From: Diplocloster modestus
Lineage (GTDB): Bacteria > Bacillota > Clostridia > Lachnospirales > Lachnospiraceae
Length of the DNA stretch: 64,000 nt
Direction of reading: 5' to 3'
Assembly: GCF_019042245.1 (NCBI RefSeq)
Contig: NZ_JAHQCX010000011.1
Span: 110,792 to 174,791, forward strand
Positions 43,340 to 52,469 of the stretch are shown here, piece after piece. The translations under genes were made by a program, and so were the position numbers. Position 1 is the first letter of the stretch. Each line of letters starts with the position of its first letter. The notes below the pieces were generated by a model. That model did no database searches and was not told the DNA's origin. It was given only the letters and a program-made list of their open reading frames with translations.

Positions 43340-44791
43340 ATGAGTCAAAACGGAACGATGTTACAGCTATTTGAGTGGTATCTGCCCGCCGATGCTTCGC
43401 ATTACCGCAGGATCGCTGCAAAAGCCGATGCTCTTTGGAATGCGGGAATTACGGCCGTATGGCTGCCGCCGGCGTACAAAGGAGCGGCCGGTATATCGGA
43501 TGTCGGGTACGCGGTATACGATCTCTATGATCTGGGAGAGTTTGATCAAAAGGGCGGCATCCCCACCAAATACGGAACCAGACAGGAATATCTGGAAGCC
43601 ATTAAAAGTCTTAAGGCGCAGGGGATACAGGTATATGCGGATATCGTGCTGAATCACCATATCGGCGCGGACGCGCCTGAGGACGTCAGAGTTCGGGAAG
43701 TGAATGAAAAAAACAGAAATGAAGTCACCTCACAGGAGGAAACGATCCGGGCATGGACGATCTTCAATTATCCCGGCCGGGCCGGTAAATATTCGGATTT
43801 CACCTGGAATCATAACCATTTTGACGGCATAGACTGGGATGAACAGTCCCGCAGGAACAGAATTTTCCAATTTGCCGGTAAACATTGGGAGGGTGAGGTG
43901 GATGCGGAAAATGGCAACTATGACTACCTGATGGGAGCGGATGTGGATTTTGAAAATCCGGAGGTTCTGCAGGAATTGGACAATTGGGGAAAGTGGTACC
44001 TGGATACCACGGGAGTGGACGGCCTGCGGCTGGATGCGGTGAAGCACATCAATGCGGACTTCTATCAGCATTGGCTTCCCATGCTCCGGGAACATACCGG
44101 AAAGGAACTGTTTGCGGCAGGAGAGTACTGGAGTCCGGAGGTGGCGCGTCTGGAGCAGTATCTGGGCAGGGTAGACGGGAATATGTCCCTTTTTGATGTC
44201 CCGTTACACTTTCATCTGTACCAGGCAAGTATAATGGGAGAGCAGTATGATCTGAGAGGCCTGTTTCCCGGAACGCTGGCAGGGGAAAATCCCTGTCGGG
44301 CAGTTACCTTTGTGGATAATCATGACACGCAGCCCGGGCAGGCACTGCAGTCCTTTGTCCAGGCCTGGTTCAAGCCCATTGCATACGCGCTGATTCTTTT
44401 AAGGGAGGCGGGGTATCCATGTGTGTTCTATGGTGATTATTATGGGATACCTCATGATGGCATAGCTGCGGCGGAAGGTCTGTCACGGCTGTTGGAAGCC
44501 CGGGCAAAGCTGGCATATGGTCCACAGCATGATTATATCGATGATCCCCGTGTGATAGGCTGGACCAGAGAAGGGGACCAGGAGCATGAGGGATCCGGAA
44601 TCGCGGTACTGCTGTCCAATGGAGCGGGAGGCAGTAAGCGCATGTATGTGGGTAACGGATTCAAAGGAAAGATTTTCCGGGATTATATGGGAAAATGTGA
44701 GGATAAAGTAATGATTCAGGAGGATGGAACCGGGGTTTTCCATACAGCGGATCGGTCGGTTTCGGTATGGTATGAGTGTGCAGCAGAATAG
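43340..44791 (+). CDS. Cytoplasmic alpha-amylase (GH13)
   Basis: A 483-residue glycoside hydrolase without a signal peptide. Catalytic residues appear in GLRLDAVKH (nucleophile Asp, about 232), FAAGEYW (acid Glu, about 264) and FVDNHDTQP (Asp, about 330); region I is ADIVLNHHIGAD. This matches the GH13 subfamily 5 type of intracellular amylase that cuts maltodextrins. ATG at 43340 after GGAGG. The C-terminal 20 bases overlap the next gene. Confidence 0.93.
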   Translation: MSQNGTMLQLFEWYLPADASHYRRIAAKADALWNAGITAVWLPPAYKGAAGISDVGYAVYDLYDLGEFDQKGGIPTKYGTRQEYLEAIKSLKAQGIQVYADIVLNHHIGADAPEDVRVREVNEKNRNEVTSQEETIRAWTIFNYPGRAGKYSDFTWNHNHFDGIDWDEQSRRNRIFQFAGKHWEGEVDAENGNYDYLMGADVDFENPEVLQELDNWGKWYLDTTGVDGLRLDAVKHINADFYQHWLPMLREHTGKELFAAGEYWSPEVARLEQYLGRVDGNMSLFDVPLHFHLYQASIMGEQYDLRGLFPGTLAGENPCRAVTFVDNHDTQPGQALQSFVQAWFKPIAYALILLREAGYPCVFYGDYYGIPHDGIAAAEGLSRLLEARAKLAYGPQHDYIDDPRVIGWTREGDQEHEGSGIAVLLSNGAGGSKRMYVGNGFKGKIFRDYMGKCEDKVMIQEDGTGVFHTADRSVSVWYECAAE

Positions 44792-45869
44792 ATGGAGCAA
44801 TAACATTTACAGAGCTATCGGAGTATTGTTGGCAGTCTTATATCTGGGAGGAAGCGCCGGGTGCGGGCAGAGCGACCGCGGCAGCCAGTTCCAAAAAAAG
44901 GAGACCGCCACGAAGAGTCTGGCGTCCAATGGGGATCTGATGGTGCGGACCGACTATTCAGATAAGAATAACTGGCTCTCCCTGCCACAGTACCAGGATA
45001 AACAGGTGGATATCTTCTATGTGTATCCTACTGCCTGGGGAATGCCGGAGGGAAGCACATCGGTAGTGAGCACCATTGACAATGAAAAAATGCGCCATAC
45101 CGCGGCGGGAAATTTTGAGACACAGGCCACCGCATTTCAGCCTGTGGGTAATATATTTGCCCCCTTTTACCGGCAGCTGGACGCGGGTTTCATCCTCAGT
45201 AAGTCGCCGTTGATCGAGAGGGCCTATATTGGCGTAACGCCATATGCGGATATTGCGGATTCCTTTGATTATTATATCAAACATTATAATCATGGCAGGC
45301 CATTTATACTGGCGGGCCATTCTCAGGGAAGCATGGTATTAAAAGAATTGCTCATGGTATATATGAAGGATCATCCGGAGGTACAGGAGCGGATGGTCGC
45401 GGCATACCTGCTGGGCTTTTCCGTTACGGAGGAGGATATGCAGAGAAATCCCCATCTGAAATATGCAGAAGGACCTGACGATACAGGTGTGATTATTTCC
45501 TTTAACACAGAAGCGCCGGGCCTGACGGTGGAAAATAAAACAGTACTGGAAGGTGCTCTGACGATTAATCCCATTACCTGGACCAGATCAGAAACCACAG
45601 CGTCTGCGTATTTAAGCAAAGGCTCCAGAATTCGGGACGGCGAGGACTATATGGATATCTTCCATTTCGCGGACGCTGCCGTGAATCAGGAGCGGGGAAC
45701 GGTAATGTGTTCCACGGTCAATCCCCAGGATTTCAGAAGCGGAAGCTCGGATCTGTTTCCGCTGGGTGTTTACCACGCATATGATTACCAGTTTTACTAT
45801 TATGACATAAGGGAAAATGCCCGGAACCGGGTGGAGCATTATTTCCAGAATGCGGAGACGGAACAATAG
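44772..45869 (+). CDS. DUF3089-type lipoprotein, alpha/beta hydrolase fold
   Basis: About 365 residues. The N-terminus has a hydrophobic core (YRAIGVLLAVLYLGGSAGC) ending in a lipoprotein cysteine. The hydrolase nucleophile elbow is GHSQGS (about 174-179), within LAGHSQGSMVLKELLM. The downstream FNTEAPG and TINPITW segments match DUF3089. The start is placed at 44772 inside the amylase end; no strong ribosome site is seen, so translation may rely on coupling. Confidence 0.8.
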   Translation: MSVQQNRWSNNIYRAIGVLLAVLYLGGSAGCGQSDRGSQFQKKETATKSLASNGDLMVRTDYSDKNNWLSLPQYQDKQVDIFYVYPTAWGMPEGSTSVVSTIDNEKMRHTAAGNFETQATAFQPVGNIFAPFYRQLDAGFILSKSPLIERAYIGVTPYADIADSFDYYIKHYNHGRPFILAGHSQGSMVLKELLMVYMKDHPEVQERMVAAYLLGFSVTEEDMQRNPHLKYAEGPDDTGVIISFNTEAPGLTVENKTVLEGALTINPITWTRSETTASAYLSKGSRIRDGEDYMDIFHFADAAVNQERGTVMCSTVNPQDFRSGSSDLFPLGVYHAYDYQFYYYDIRENARNRVEHYFQNAETEQ

Positions 45870-45905
45870 CCTGGCTCTGTGCGAAAATGAAAATATAATC
45901 AAACT

Positions 45906-45948
45906 GTGGCACCGAGATCGGTAGAACCGGATCGGCTGCCACTTTTTT
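45906..45948 (+). terminator. Intrinsic terminator after the lipoprotein gene
   Basis: GTGGCA / TGCCAC closing stem with a further CCGA / TCGG inside, followed by six T residues. Confidence 0.82.
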
Positions 45949-45971
45949 CATAGGAATCTATGAGTTAAAAA

Positions 45972-46036
45972 CGCTCCGCAGGGATCGCACTGCGGCGGAA
46001 AGAAAGATGCCGTTTACACGGTCCGCCGCAGGCGGA
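45972..46036 (+). repeat. Family C structured repeat, copy C2
   Basis: Matches C1 (16167-16224) over about 60 bp. Outer stem CTGCGGCGGA / TCCGCCGCAG; inner stem GCCGT / ACGGT around TTAC. It lies between the terminator of the lipoprotein gene and the end of the reverse-strand transporter gene, five bases after the latter's stop. Confidence 0.75.
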
Positions 46037-46041
46037 AAGGA

Positions 46042-46851
46042 TCAGCTTTCCAAAGCAGATAATTTTCGGATTATGAAGAATCCTATGAAAAAGAGCAGCG
46101 GACAGAACATCCATTCCAGACCCGAAGGCAATCCCGGAAAGACCAGAATAACAGCGCCGATGACAAACCCGAGAATCACCAGATAAGAGACCTTCGTATA
46201 ATGATCCAGCACATATTCCAAAAGCCTGGTAGTCAAAATGATACCGACAACTCCGCCGATCCCCAGTGGAAGCAGATAGGGCAGGTGCAGTGTCGTGATC
46301 GCATACATCGTGTCCTCATACATGCCCAGCATAAGCAGCATATAAGAGACGCTGATACCCGGCAGAACCAGGGCGACAGCGGTGATGATCCCGGCCAGTC
46401 CCAGCATGAAAAAATGAGTAAATCCACTGCCAACCCGGCTGCCAAACATACCGGCCGGTAAAAGATTCATCAGATAGACCAGCAGGATACCGATAAGCGG
46501 ATAAAAAATGACGCCGGGCGAAAACTTTTTCACATCGGCTTTACGAAATATCATCGGAATACTGCCGGCTACAGCCCCCATAAAAAAATACATGGACGGC
46601 AGGTGGAATGTGTCTACCAGGAAGAGAAGAGGTTTCGCAAAAAGTAACATACCCAGTAGAGCGCCGGCAGTAAAAGTAAAAAGAAATATCAGATTTTGGC
46701 GGATATCTTTCAAAAACGAACTTACACTTCTGATCAGGGCGTCATAGATTCCAAGAATCATGGCCATAGAACCGCCGCTTACTCCGGGAACCAGCAGGGA
46801 ACCTCCAACAATGATGCCTTTCCCAAATACAACTAAATGAGGTTTTTTCAT
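46042..46851 (-). CDS. popT: DUF368 polyprenyl-phosphate transporter
   Basis: A 269-residue membrane protein of family DUF368, with the first-helix signature GGSLLVPGVSGGSMAMILGI (about 15-34) and its internal repeat ALVLPGISVSYMLLMLGMYE (about 161-180). About eight helices. Members (PopT) recycle undecaprenyl phosphate across the membrane. The ATG at 46851 is placed after AAGGAG. A divergent region of 1 kb separates it from the two-component system. Confidence 0.9.
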   Translation of the reverse strand: MKKPHLVVFGKGIIVGGSLLVPGVSGGSMAMILGIYDALIRSVSSFLKDIRQNLIFLFTFTAGALLGMLLFAKPLLFLVDTFHLPSMYFFMGAVAGSIPMIFRKADVKKFSPGVIFYPLIGILLVYLMNLLPAGMFGSRVGSGFTHFFMLGLAGIITAVALVLPGISVSYMLLMLGMYEDTMYAITTLHLPYLLPLGIGGVVGIILTTRLLEYVLDHYTKVSYLVILGFVIGAVILVFPGLPSGLEWMFCPLLFFIGFFIIRKLSALES

Positions 46852-47007
46852 AAAATACTCCTTCATTTAGGATATCGCCTGGCCATAGGTGAACACATTG
46901 AAAGCTTTACTATTTTACCATGCTACCACGCTAAAATACAAGGGAATATCCTAATTCTTTATAAAAATTTTATATTTACAGGTACTATTTGCAGATAAGG
47001 GAGGGCC

Positions 47008-47290
47008 GGGAGGAACGGGAAGGGACGTGGACGTTCAGAACCGGGCGGATCATCTCGTGGGGGCAAATCGCTTCGGCCGGACCTAAGATCGGCTGACTCC
47101 GAAGGCGGGAGAACCTCTTATTCGCAGGGCCCGGAACAAACTCGCCAAAAGACGGCTCGGACAGCGTTCCGGGCCCTGCGAGGTTCTCCCGTCTTCTGCG
47201 TAAGCCGCTCTAAGGCCCGGCCTCAAGCGATTTGCCCCCACGAGATGATCCGCCCGGTTCTGAACGTCCACGCCCCTTCCCGTTCCTCCC
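47008..47290 (-). repeat. Family A giant palindrome, copy A2
   Basis: A 283-bp palindrome centred near 47150. Outer arms (47008-47063 and 47236-47290) start GGGAGGAACGGGAAGGG and pair almost perfectly. The shared core (47064-47235) includes CTTCGGCCGGACCTAAG on one side and CTTAGGTCCGGCC-like partners with CTTGAGGCC on the other. The apex is the stem CAGGGCCCGGAAC / GTTCCGGGCCCTG with a 28-base loop. On the reverse strand the core matches A3. Confidence 0.92.
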
Positions 47291-47734
47291 TGCTTTATAA
47301 AAGGCCTTTTTCCATGTTCTGATAGGTTGCAAAGAATCAATTTGTTATATTGGGTCCTTCTGTATTTTAATTGCAGTACTACTTCGTACAATAGTTCTAT
47401 AATGGGTTAATATAAGTACTATAATATAATAACATTAGTACGATAGTAGTAAGATATTAATGAACCAATAAAACGCCGATAGAACCAGCCTCAAACAGTA
47501 TAAAAGTATTTCTAAAGAGAACTTTCATAGAGTCTATTCTCCTGTTCGTATAATTTCCAATAATCTAATAACGTATCAATTTTAAAACTTAATATTATCT
47601 TTATTAACATTATGTTATAACGCTTTCATTCAGACCGTACTTATCATGCATCCAGTTAAATAAATTTAAGAACAAATCTCCTAATAATATCCCAAACTCA
47701 GCATTAAAGCACTACAGCCTGGACCAGTGCCAAT
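47291..47734. other. AT-rich non-coding stretch
   Basis: No gene with a plausible start is seen on either strand. The sequence from about 47330 to 47700 is rich in A/T, with several TATAAT-like tracts and short direct repeats of the GTAC/TAGTA type around 47390-47450. It may contain promoters of popT or an untranslated element. Confidence 0.4.
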
Positions 47735-47787
47735 GCCTGCGGGAAACGGGGCCGGCTCCTCCCGTTCCGTCCCCGTTTCCCGCAGGC
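47735..47787. repeat. Perfect GC-rich hairpin upstream of the two-component genes
   Basis: A perfect 17-bp stem, GCCTGCGGGAAACGGGG and its complement at 47771-47787, with a 19-base loop. No T run follows. Similar in design to 10196-10251 and to the outer arms of family A, but with its own sequence. Confidence 0.6.
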
Positions 47788-47832
47788 CCACCCATGAAAG
47801 CGGTTTCTTAACAACATTTTAGCGAAGAAACC

Positions 47833-47862
47833 TTGGTATCCATCTCACATCTATAGTATAAT
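47833..47862 (+). promoter_or_regulatory. Promoter of the two-component genes
   Basis: TTGGTA (47833-47838), 18-base spacer, TATAAT (47857-47862), 37 bases before the GTG start codon. Confidence 0.6.
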
Positions 47863-47898
47863 GCTATGAAGATTAAAGTATGAAAGGGGGGCTTCCCG

Positions 47899-48942
47899 GT
47901 GGAGATCTGGAAAGACGGACTGAAAACATTATTGCTCCTGGCAGCAGCCACAGTGCTGAATTATGCGGTAATGCAGCTGACGGACAGTCCATATAATGTA
48001 GCAATTATTTATCTGCTTGGGATTATGCTGACAGCCAGGTTCACCAAGGGATATTTTTGGGGGATCGCAGCGGCTATCATCAGTATTGGGTGTATTAATT
48101 TCTTTTTTACCTATCCGTTTATGGCCTTGAATTTTTTCCTTCAGGGGTATCCCATTGCATTTATAGTAATGTTGTCTGTGGCGTTGCTTACCAGTACCAT
48201 GATGACCAATATCCGCAAACACCAGGATCTGGTGATCGAGACGGAGAAGGAAAAGACCAGGGCGAATCTGCTGCGTGCGGTTTCCCATGACCTGCGCACA
48301 CCTCTGACCAGTATCATTGGTTTCAGTGCCACTCTCCTCGAAAACCGGATGATGCTGGATGAGGAGGAGCAGAATGAAATGCTGGGGCAGATCCATGAGG
48401 ATGCCAACTGGCTGCTGCATATGGTGGAAAATCTGCTGTCTGTAACCCGGATCCATGATGACCAGGTAAAGGTGACGAAGGTATCAGAACCGGCGGAAGA
48501 GGTGGTGTCGGAGGCTGTGGCACGATTGAAAAAGCGGTATCCGCAGGCACAGATCGACGTAACCGTCCCGGTGGAGTTCCTGATGGTACCGATGGATGCC
48601 ACCCTGATCGAGCAGGTCATTATTAATCTGCTGGAAAATGCGGTGAAATATTCCGGTTCTAAGAAGCCGGTCGGACTGGCGGTGGAGAAGAACGGGAATA
48701 CGGCTGTATTTCATGTGCGGGATTATGGTGTCGGTTTGAGCACCACCCAAATGGAAACACTGTTTGACGGGCTTTCGAATCCCCGGGGAGATTCCGTGGA
48801 TAAGACAAAGGGGATGGGGATCGGACTGTCGATCTGTCAAACGATCATACATGCCCATGGAGGCGAAATAAATGCTGTCAATCATTCGGAAGGGGTGGAA
48901 TTTATCTTTACCCTTCCGCTGGAAGGAGGAACTACTATATGA
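47899..48942 (+). CDS. KdpD-like histidine kinase lacking the N-terminal sensor
   Basis: A 347-residue kinase that starts directly at the membrane part of KdpD (four helices, about 10-105, with NYAVMQLTDSPYNVAIIYLL). HisKA has AVSHDLRTPLTSIIGFSATL (about 127-146) and HATPase has LLENAVKYSG and GMGIGLSICQTII. The KdpD and Usp domains that bind K+ and nucleotides in the full-length protein are missing. The start is GTG with AAAGGGGGG upstream. No kdpFABC genes are present in the window. Confidence 0.88.
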   Translation: MEIWKDGLKTLLLLAAATVLNYAVMQLTDSPYNVAIIYLLGIMLTARFTKGYFWGIAAAIISIGCINFFFTYPFMALNFFLQGYPIAFIVMLSVALLTSTMMTNIRKHQDLVIETEKEKTRANLLRAVSHDLRTPLTSIIGFSATLLENRMMLDEEEQNEMLGQIHEDANWLLHMVENLLSVTRIHDDQVKVTKVSEPAEEVVSEAVARLKKRYPQAQIDVTVPVEFLMVPMDATLIEQVIINLLENAVKYSGSKKPVGLAVEKNGNTAVFHVRDYGVGLSTTQMETLFDGLSNPRGDSVDKTKGMGIGLSICQTIIHAHGGEINAVNHSEGVEFIFTLPLEGGTTI

Positions 48943-49652
48943 ACAGGAAAATATCGGCCCTGATCGTAGAGGATGAACAGAATATCTGTAATTTTATCAC
49001 CACTACGCTGTTGGCAAATGAGTATAAGGTGCTGAAGTGTGCCTCAGGGGAGGAGGCCCTGTCCATGATTCCTTCCTATTGTCCGGAGATCGTTCTGCTG
49101 GATCTGGGGCTGCCGGATATGGATGGAATGGAAATTATCCGGCAGGTGCGGGAGTGGTCGGCGGTGCCGATTATCGTTATCTCAGCCAGGACCCAGGAAA
49201 AAGAAAAGGTGCGGGCGCTGGATCTGGGAGCGGATGACTATATCACCAAACCTTTTGGGACATCGGAACTGCTGGCCAGGATTCGTACGGCCATGCGCCA
49301 CAGCAGCAGGACGGGAAGCGGTTTGAGCGGCCAGAACCAGAAGTTTAAGGCGAAAGATTTTTGTATCGATTTTGATAAGCGGATGGTCAGCGTGGGAGGA
49401 CAGGAGGTGCACCTGACCCAGATCGAATTTAAACTGGTATCCCTGCTGGCGCAGAACGCCGGACGCGTTCTGACCTATGACTCCATCATATCGAAAATCT
49501 GGGGGCCTTACGCGGGGAGCAATAATCAGATCCTCCGGGTAAATATGGCGAATATACGCCGCAAGATCGAAAAAAACCCGGGAGACCCCCAGTATATCTT
49601 TACCGAGGTCGGTGTTGGATATCGTATGATAGAAGAGGACGGGGAGTCCTGA
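48939..49652 (+). CDS. KdpE-like response regulator
   Basis: A 237-residue OmpR-type regulator, overlapping the kinase by four bases (ATGA). The receiver has VEDE (acid pair), the acceptor Asp in VLLDLGLPDMDG (about 55) and YITKPF; the DNA-binding domain ends VGVGYRM. It partners the kinase. Its last 53 bases overlap the 3' end of the convergent P-type ATPase gene. Confidence 0.93.
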   Translation: MNRKISALIVEDEQNICNFITTTLLANEYKVLKCASGEEALSMIPSYCPEIVLLDLGLPDMDGMEIIRQVREWSAVPIIVISARTQEKEKVRALDLGADDYITKPFGTSELLARIRTAMRHSSRTGSGLSGQNQKFKAKDFCIDFDKRMVSVGGQEVHLTQIEFKLVSLLAQNAGRVLTYDSIISKIWGPYAGSNNQILRVNMANIRRKIEKNPGDPQYIFTEVGVGYRMIEEDGES

Positions 49653-52248
49653 TGGCCTGCCGGATCACTTTTATGAGTTGTATCAGCAGGGTCGGAAGGA
49701 ATGCCAGCACATAGATCAGGCACAGTTCGGTGATATCAGGCTTACTTACGGAGAATAACCGCTGCAGGCCCGGTATCATCAGAACGGCGTTCAGAAGCAG
49801 AAAGCCTGCGCCGAACGCGGCGATGCTGTATTTGTTGGAGCCAAGGCCGATATCAAAGATGGATCTTTGATTCCGGCAGTTAAAACCGTGGAACAGCCTG
49901 GCCAGGGTCAGCGTGGCAAAGGCCATCGTGCTTGCCATGGCGGCGCCGCCGCGGTTCATGCCGATAAAATAGGCGATTATCGTGAAGATACTGAGCAGCA
50001 TTCCCTGCCAGAGTACGGCAGTTAAAAAATCTCCGGTTAAAATGCCCTGCTTTGGATTGCGGGGCTTTTGTTTTAACAGCCCACGCTCTGCGGGTTCCAT
50101 ACCTATGGCCAGGGCTGGCAGACTGTCGGTCAGCAGGTTGATGAACAACAGATGGACCGGGGCGAACGGTACCGGAAGTGCCATAAGGAAAGTGAACAGT
50201 ACACATAAAATGCCGGCTGTGTTCCCGGATAACAGGAACTGGATGGCATTTTTTATATTCTGATACACGTTGCGGCCGTTGGCCACCGCCTTGATGATAG
50301 TGGCGAAGCAGTCGTCGGTCAGGATCATAGAGGCGGCGTCTTTGGAGACCTCCGTGCCGGTGATTCCCATAGCGACTCCGATGTCCGCTTTTTTTAAGGC
50401 CGGCGCGTCATTGACACCGTCTCCGGTCATGGCGGTGATATGTCCCCGGCGCTGCCAGGAATCCACAATACGGATTTTGTGCTCGGGGGAAACCCGGGCG
50501 TATACGCTGATGCGTGGCAGCTTTTCATCCAGCTCTTTTTCCGTCAAACGATCCAGCTCGGTGCCGGTCAGTGCCAGATCCCCGGCCGTGTAGATGCCCA
50601 GCTGCTGTGCGATCGCGGTGGCCGTAACTTTGTGATCCCCGGTGATCATGATAGTGCGGATACCGGCCTCCCTGGCCTGCGCCACCGCGTCTATGGATTC
50701 CGGTCTGGGTGGATCGATCATGGAGACCAGCCCCAGAAAGATGAAATCCGCCTCCTGGTCCAGGGTGAGCCCGCCGGTGTCAGGAAGGAAACGTAAGGCC
50801 AGGGCCAGTACCCGGAGCCCCTGCTCGGAAAAGTTCTGATTCTGATATAGAATTTCCGCTTTGTCTACGGCCGTTAACGGCCGCGGGCCATCCTCCGTCA
50901 GGATGCTGACGGCTTTTTCCAACAGGATATCGGGGGCGCCTTTGGTCAGCAGCACAGGCTGGCCGTCAATGATGTGGGCGGTACTCATGAGTTTGCGGTC
51001 GGAGTCAAAGGGCAGTTCGCCAAACCTGGGATAGGACTTCTGCAATTCTGCCGGGTCAGTCCGCAGTTTCATACCCATATGCAGAAGCGCGATTTCCGTA
51101 GGATCACCGATCTGCTTTCCGTCGACAATGGCACTGTCATTGGTCAGCAGCGCCGTATATAAGAAATATTTGTGAACCAGGGTAGTGGGATTTAGTTTAT
51201 GATAATCCAAAACCTGCCCGCCCAGGTAACAGGACTGCACAGTCATTTTATTCTGCGTCAGGGTACCGGTTTTGTCGGAACAGACAATGGAGACACAGCC
51301 CAGGCTTTCCACGGCTTTGAGATCTTTGATGATCGCATGTTCCCGGACCATTTTCTGGGTACCCATAGCCTGTACTATGGTGACAATGGAACTTAAGGCT
51401 TCCGGAATGGCAGCTACGGCCAGTGCGACGGCAAACATCAGGGAGTCCAGTATGGGCATATCCCGGTACAGACTCAAGAGAAAGATGATTCCGCACAGAG
51501 CCAGAATGGCGAAGGCAAGGCGGCTGCCGAACTGATCCAGGCTTACCTGGAGAGGAGTTTTCTTTTCTTTGGTCTGATTCATTAGAGACGCGATTTTGCC
51601 CAGCTCCGTATCCATACCGGTAGCGGTAACCACAGCCGATCCTCTGCCGTAAGTGACCAGCGAACCGGAGAATACCATATTTTTCTGATCGCCCAGAGCG
51701 ACATCCTGTTGGGAAAGCACCACATCCAGCTTTTCCACCGGTACGGATTCACCGGTCAGGGAACTTTCATTGACCTGCAGGGAATGACTGTCTATGATTC
51801 TGGCATCCGCGCTGATCAGGTCACCGGCTTCCAGCATCAGGATATCACCAGGCACGATCTGGCTGGCTGGAATCTCGATTTTAGTGCCGTTCCTCAGAAC
51901 TTTGGCCGCGGGTGCGGATAAGGCTTTCAGACTGTCCAGAGACTTTTCTGCTTTCATATGCTGTACCGTACCGAGAATGGCGTTCAGAATGATGACGGCA
52001 AAGATCACCAGGGTACTCTCCAGATTTCCGGAGATCATGGAGATCACCGCGGCACAGATGAGGATGAGGACCAGAAGATCCTGAAACTGCTTCAGGAAAA
52101 TGATAAAGGGACTGGCTTTTTTGGATTCCGTCAGGGTATTGTGTCCATATTCCTCCAGCCTTTTAAGCGCCTGCTGGCTGCTCAGTCCTTCGGGAACTGT
52201 GTGAAGGGATTCTAATACCTCATGCTGTGACTGATTGAAATATTTCAT
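49600..52248 (-). CDS. P-type cation ATPase (Ca2+/Mn2+ type)
   Basis: An 882-residue P2A-type ATPase with the N-terminal cation-ATPase domain, TGES (about 177-180), the PEALS helix-4 motif (AAIPEALSSIV; Ca2+ pumps have PEGL), the phosphorylation site CSDKTGTLT (about 331-339), and TGDGVNDAPALKKADIGVAM. The C-terminal helices carry NLLTDSLPALAIG. ATG at 52248 after AAAGGAGG. The manganese riboswitch in the leader suggests Mn2+ export as at least one function; Ca2+ export is the alternative. Its 3' end overlaps the regulator gene by 53 bases. Confidence 0.93.
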   Translation of the reverse strand: MKYFNQSQHEVLESLHTVPEGLSSQQALKRLEEYGHNTLTESKKASPFIIFLKQFQDLLVLILICAAVISMISGNLESTLVIFAVIILNAILGTVQHMKAEKSLDSLKALSAPAAKVLRNGTKIEIPASQIVPGDILMLEAGDLISADARIIDSHSLQVNESSLTGESVPVEKLDVVLSQQDVALGDQKNMVFSGSLVTYGRGSAVVTATGMDTELGKIASLMNQTKEKKTPLQVSLDQFGSRLAFAILALCGIIFLLSLYRDMPILDSLMFAVALAVAAIPEALSSIVTIVQAMGTQKMVREHAIIKDLKAVESLGCVSIVCSDKTGTLTQNKMTVQSCYLGGQVLDYHKLNPTTLVHKYFLYTALLTNDSAIVDGKQIGDPTEIALLHMGMKLRTDPAELQKSYPRFGELPFDSDRKLMSTAHIIDGQPVLLTKGAPDILLEKAVSILTEDGPRPLTAVDKAEILYQNQNFSEQGLRVLALALRFLPDTGGLTLDQEADFIFLGLVSMIDPPRPESIDAVAQAREAGIRTIMITGDHKVTATAIAQQLGIYTAGDLALTGTELDRLTEKELDEKLPRISVYARVSPEHKIRIVDSWQRRGHITAMTGDGVNDAPALKKADIGVAMGITGTEVSKDAASMILTDDCFATIIKAVANGRNVYQNIKNAIQFLLSGNTAGILCVLFTFLMALPVPFAPVHLLFINLLTDSLPALAIGMEPAERGLLKQKPRNPKQGILTGDFLTAVLWQGMLLSIFTIIAYFIGMNRGGAAMASTMAFATLTLARLFHGFNCRNQRSIFDIGLGSNKYSIAAFGAGFLLLNAVLMIPGLQRLFSVSKPDITELCLIYVLAFLPTLLIQLIKVIRQAIRTPRPLLSYDIQHRPR

Positions 52249-52299
52249 AATAAAACTCCTCCTTTCGAAATGTGAACCGTGGAACACATTTCTATAGAA

Positions 52300-52433
52300 T
52301 AAAAAAAGACCTCCAACGTACCCAATCTTTGATCGGATACGTTAAAAGTCTTGTTACCGGATACGGTATGACCTGCCAGGCCTTACAGGGCCGGGATTGT
52401 TGACAGGGCATTTGTAACTACTCCCTTTTAACT
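52300..52433 (-). promoter_or_regulatory. yybP-ykoY manganese riboswitch with terminator
   Basis: On the reverse strand the leader has the conserved elements AAAAGGGAGTAG, CCCTGTCAACA, GGCCTGGCAGGTC and GGTAACAAGACTTT in the right order. The expression platform is a terminator stem (AAGACTTTTAACGTATCC with GGGTACGTTGGAGGTCTT) ending in TTTTTTT (+ strand 52301-52307). The known ligand of this class is Mn(II), and P-type ATPases and MntP are its usual genes. Assigned by eye; boundaries are approximate. Confidence 0.85.
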
Positions 52434-52440
52434 TAGCTGC

Positions 52441-52469
52441 ATTATATCGGACATTGTCCGCCGGGTCAA
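52441..52469 (-). promoter_or_regulatory. Promoter with a palindromic operator in its spacer
   Basis: On the reverse strand: TTGACC (52464-52469), 17-base spacer, TATAAT (52441-52446). The spacer contains CGGACATTGTCCG (52448-52460), a palindrome around one central base, positioned so that a bound protein would block polymerase. It drives the riboswitch and ATPase transcript. Confidence 0.75.

Noticed and set aside
47899..49652. Calling the two-component pair true KdpD/KdpE
   Set aside because: The kinase lacks the defining N-terminal domains and no kdpFABC genes are present, so only likeness is claimed.
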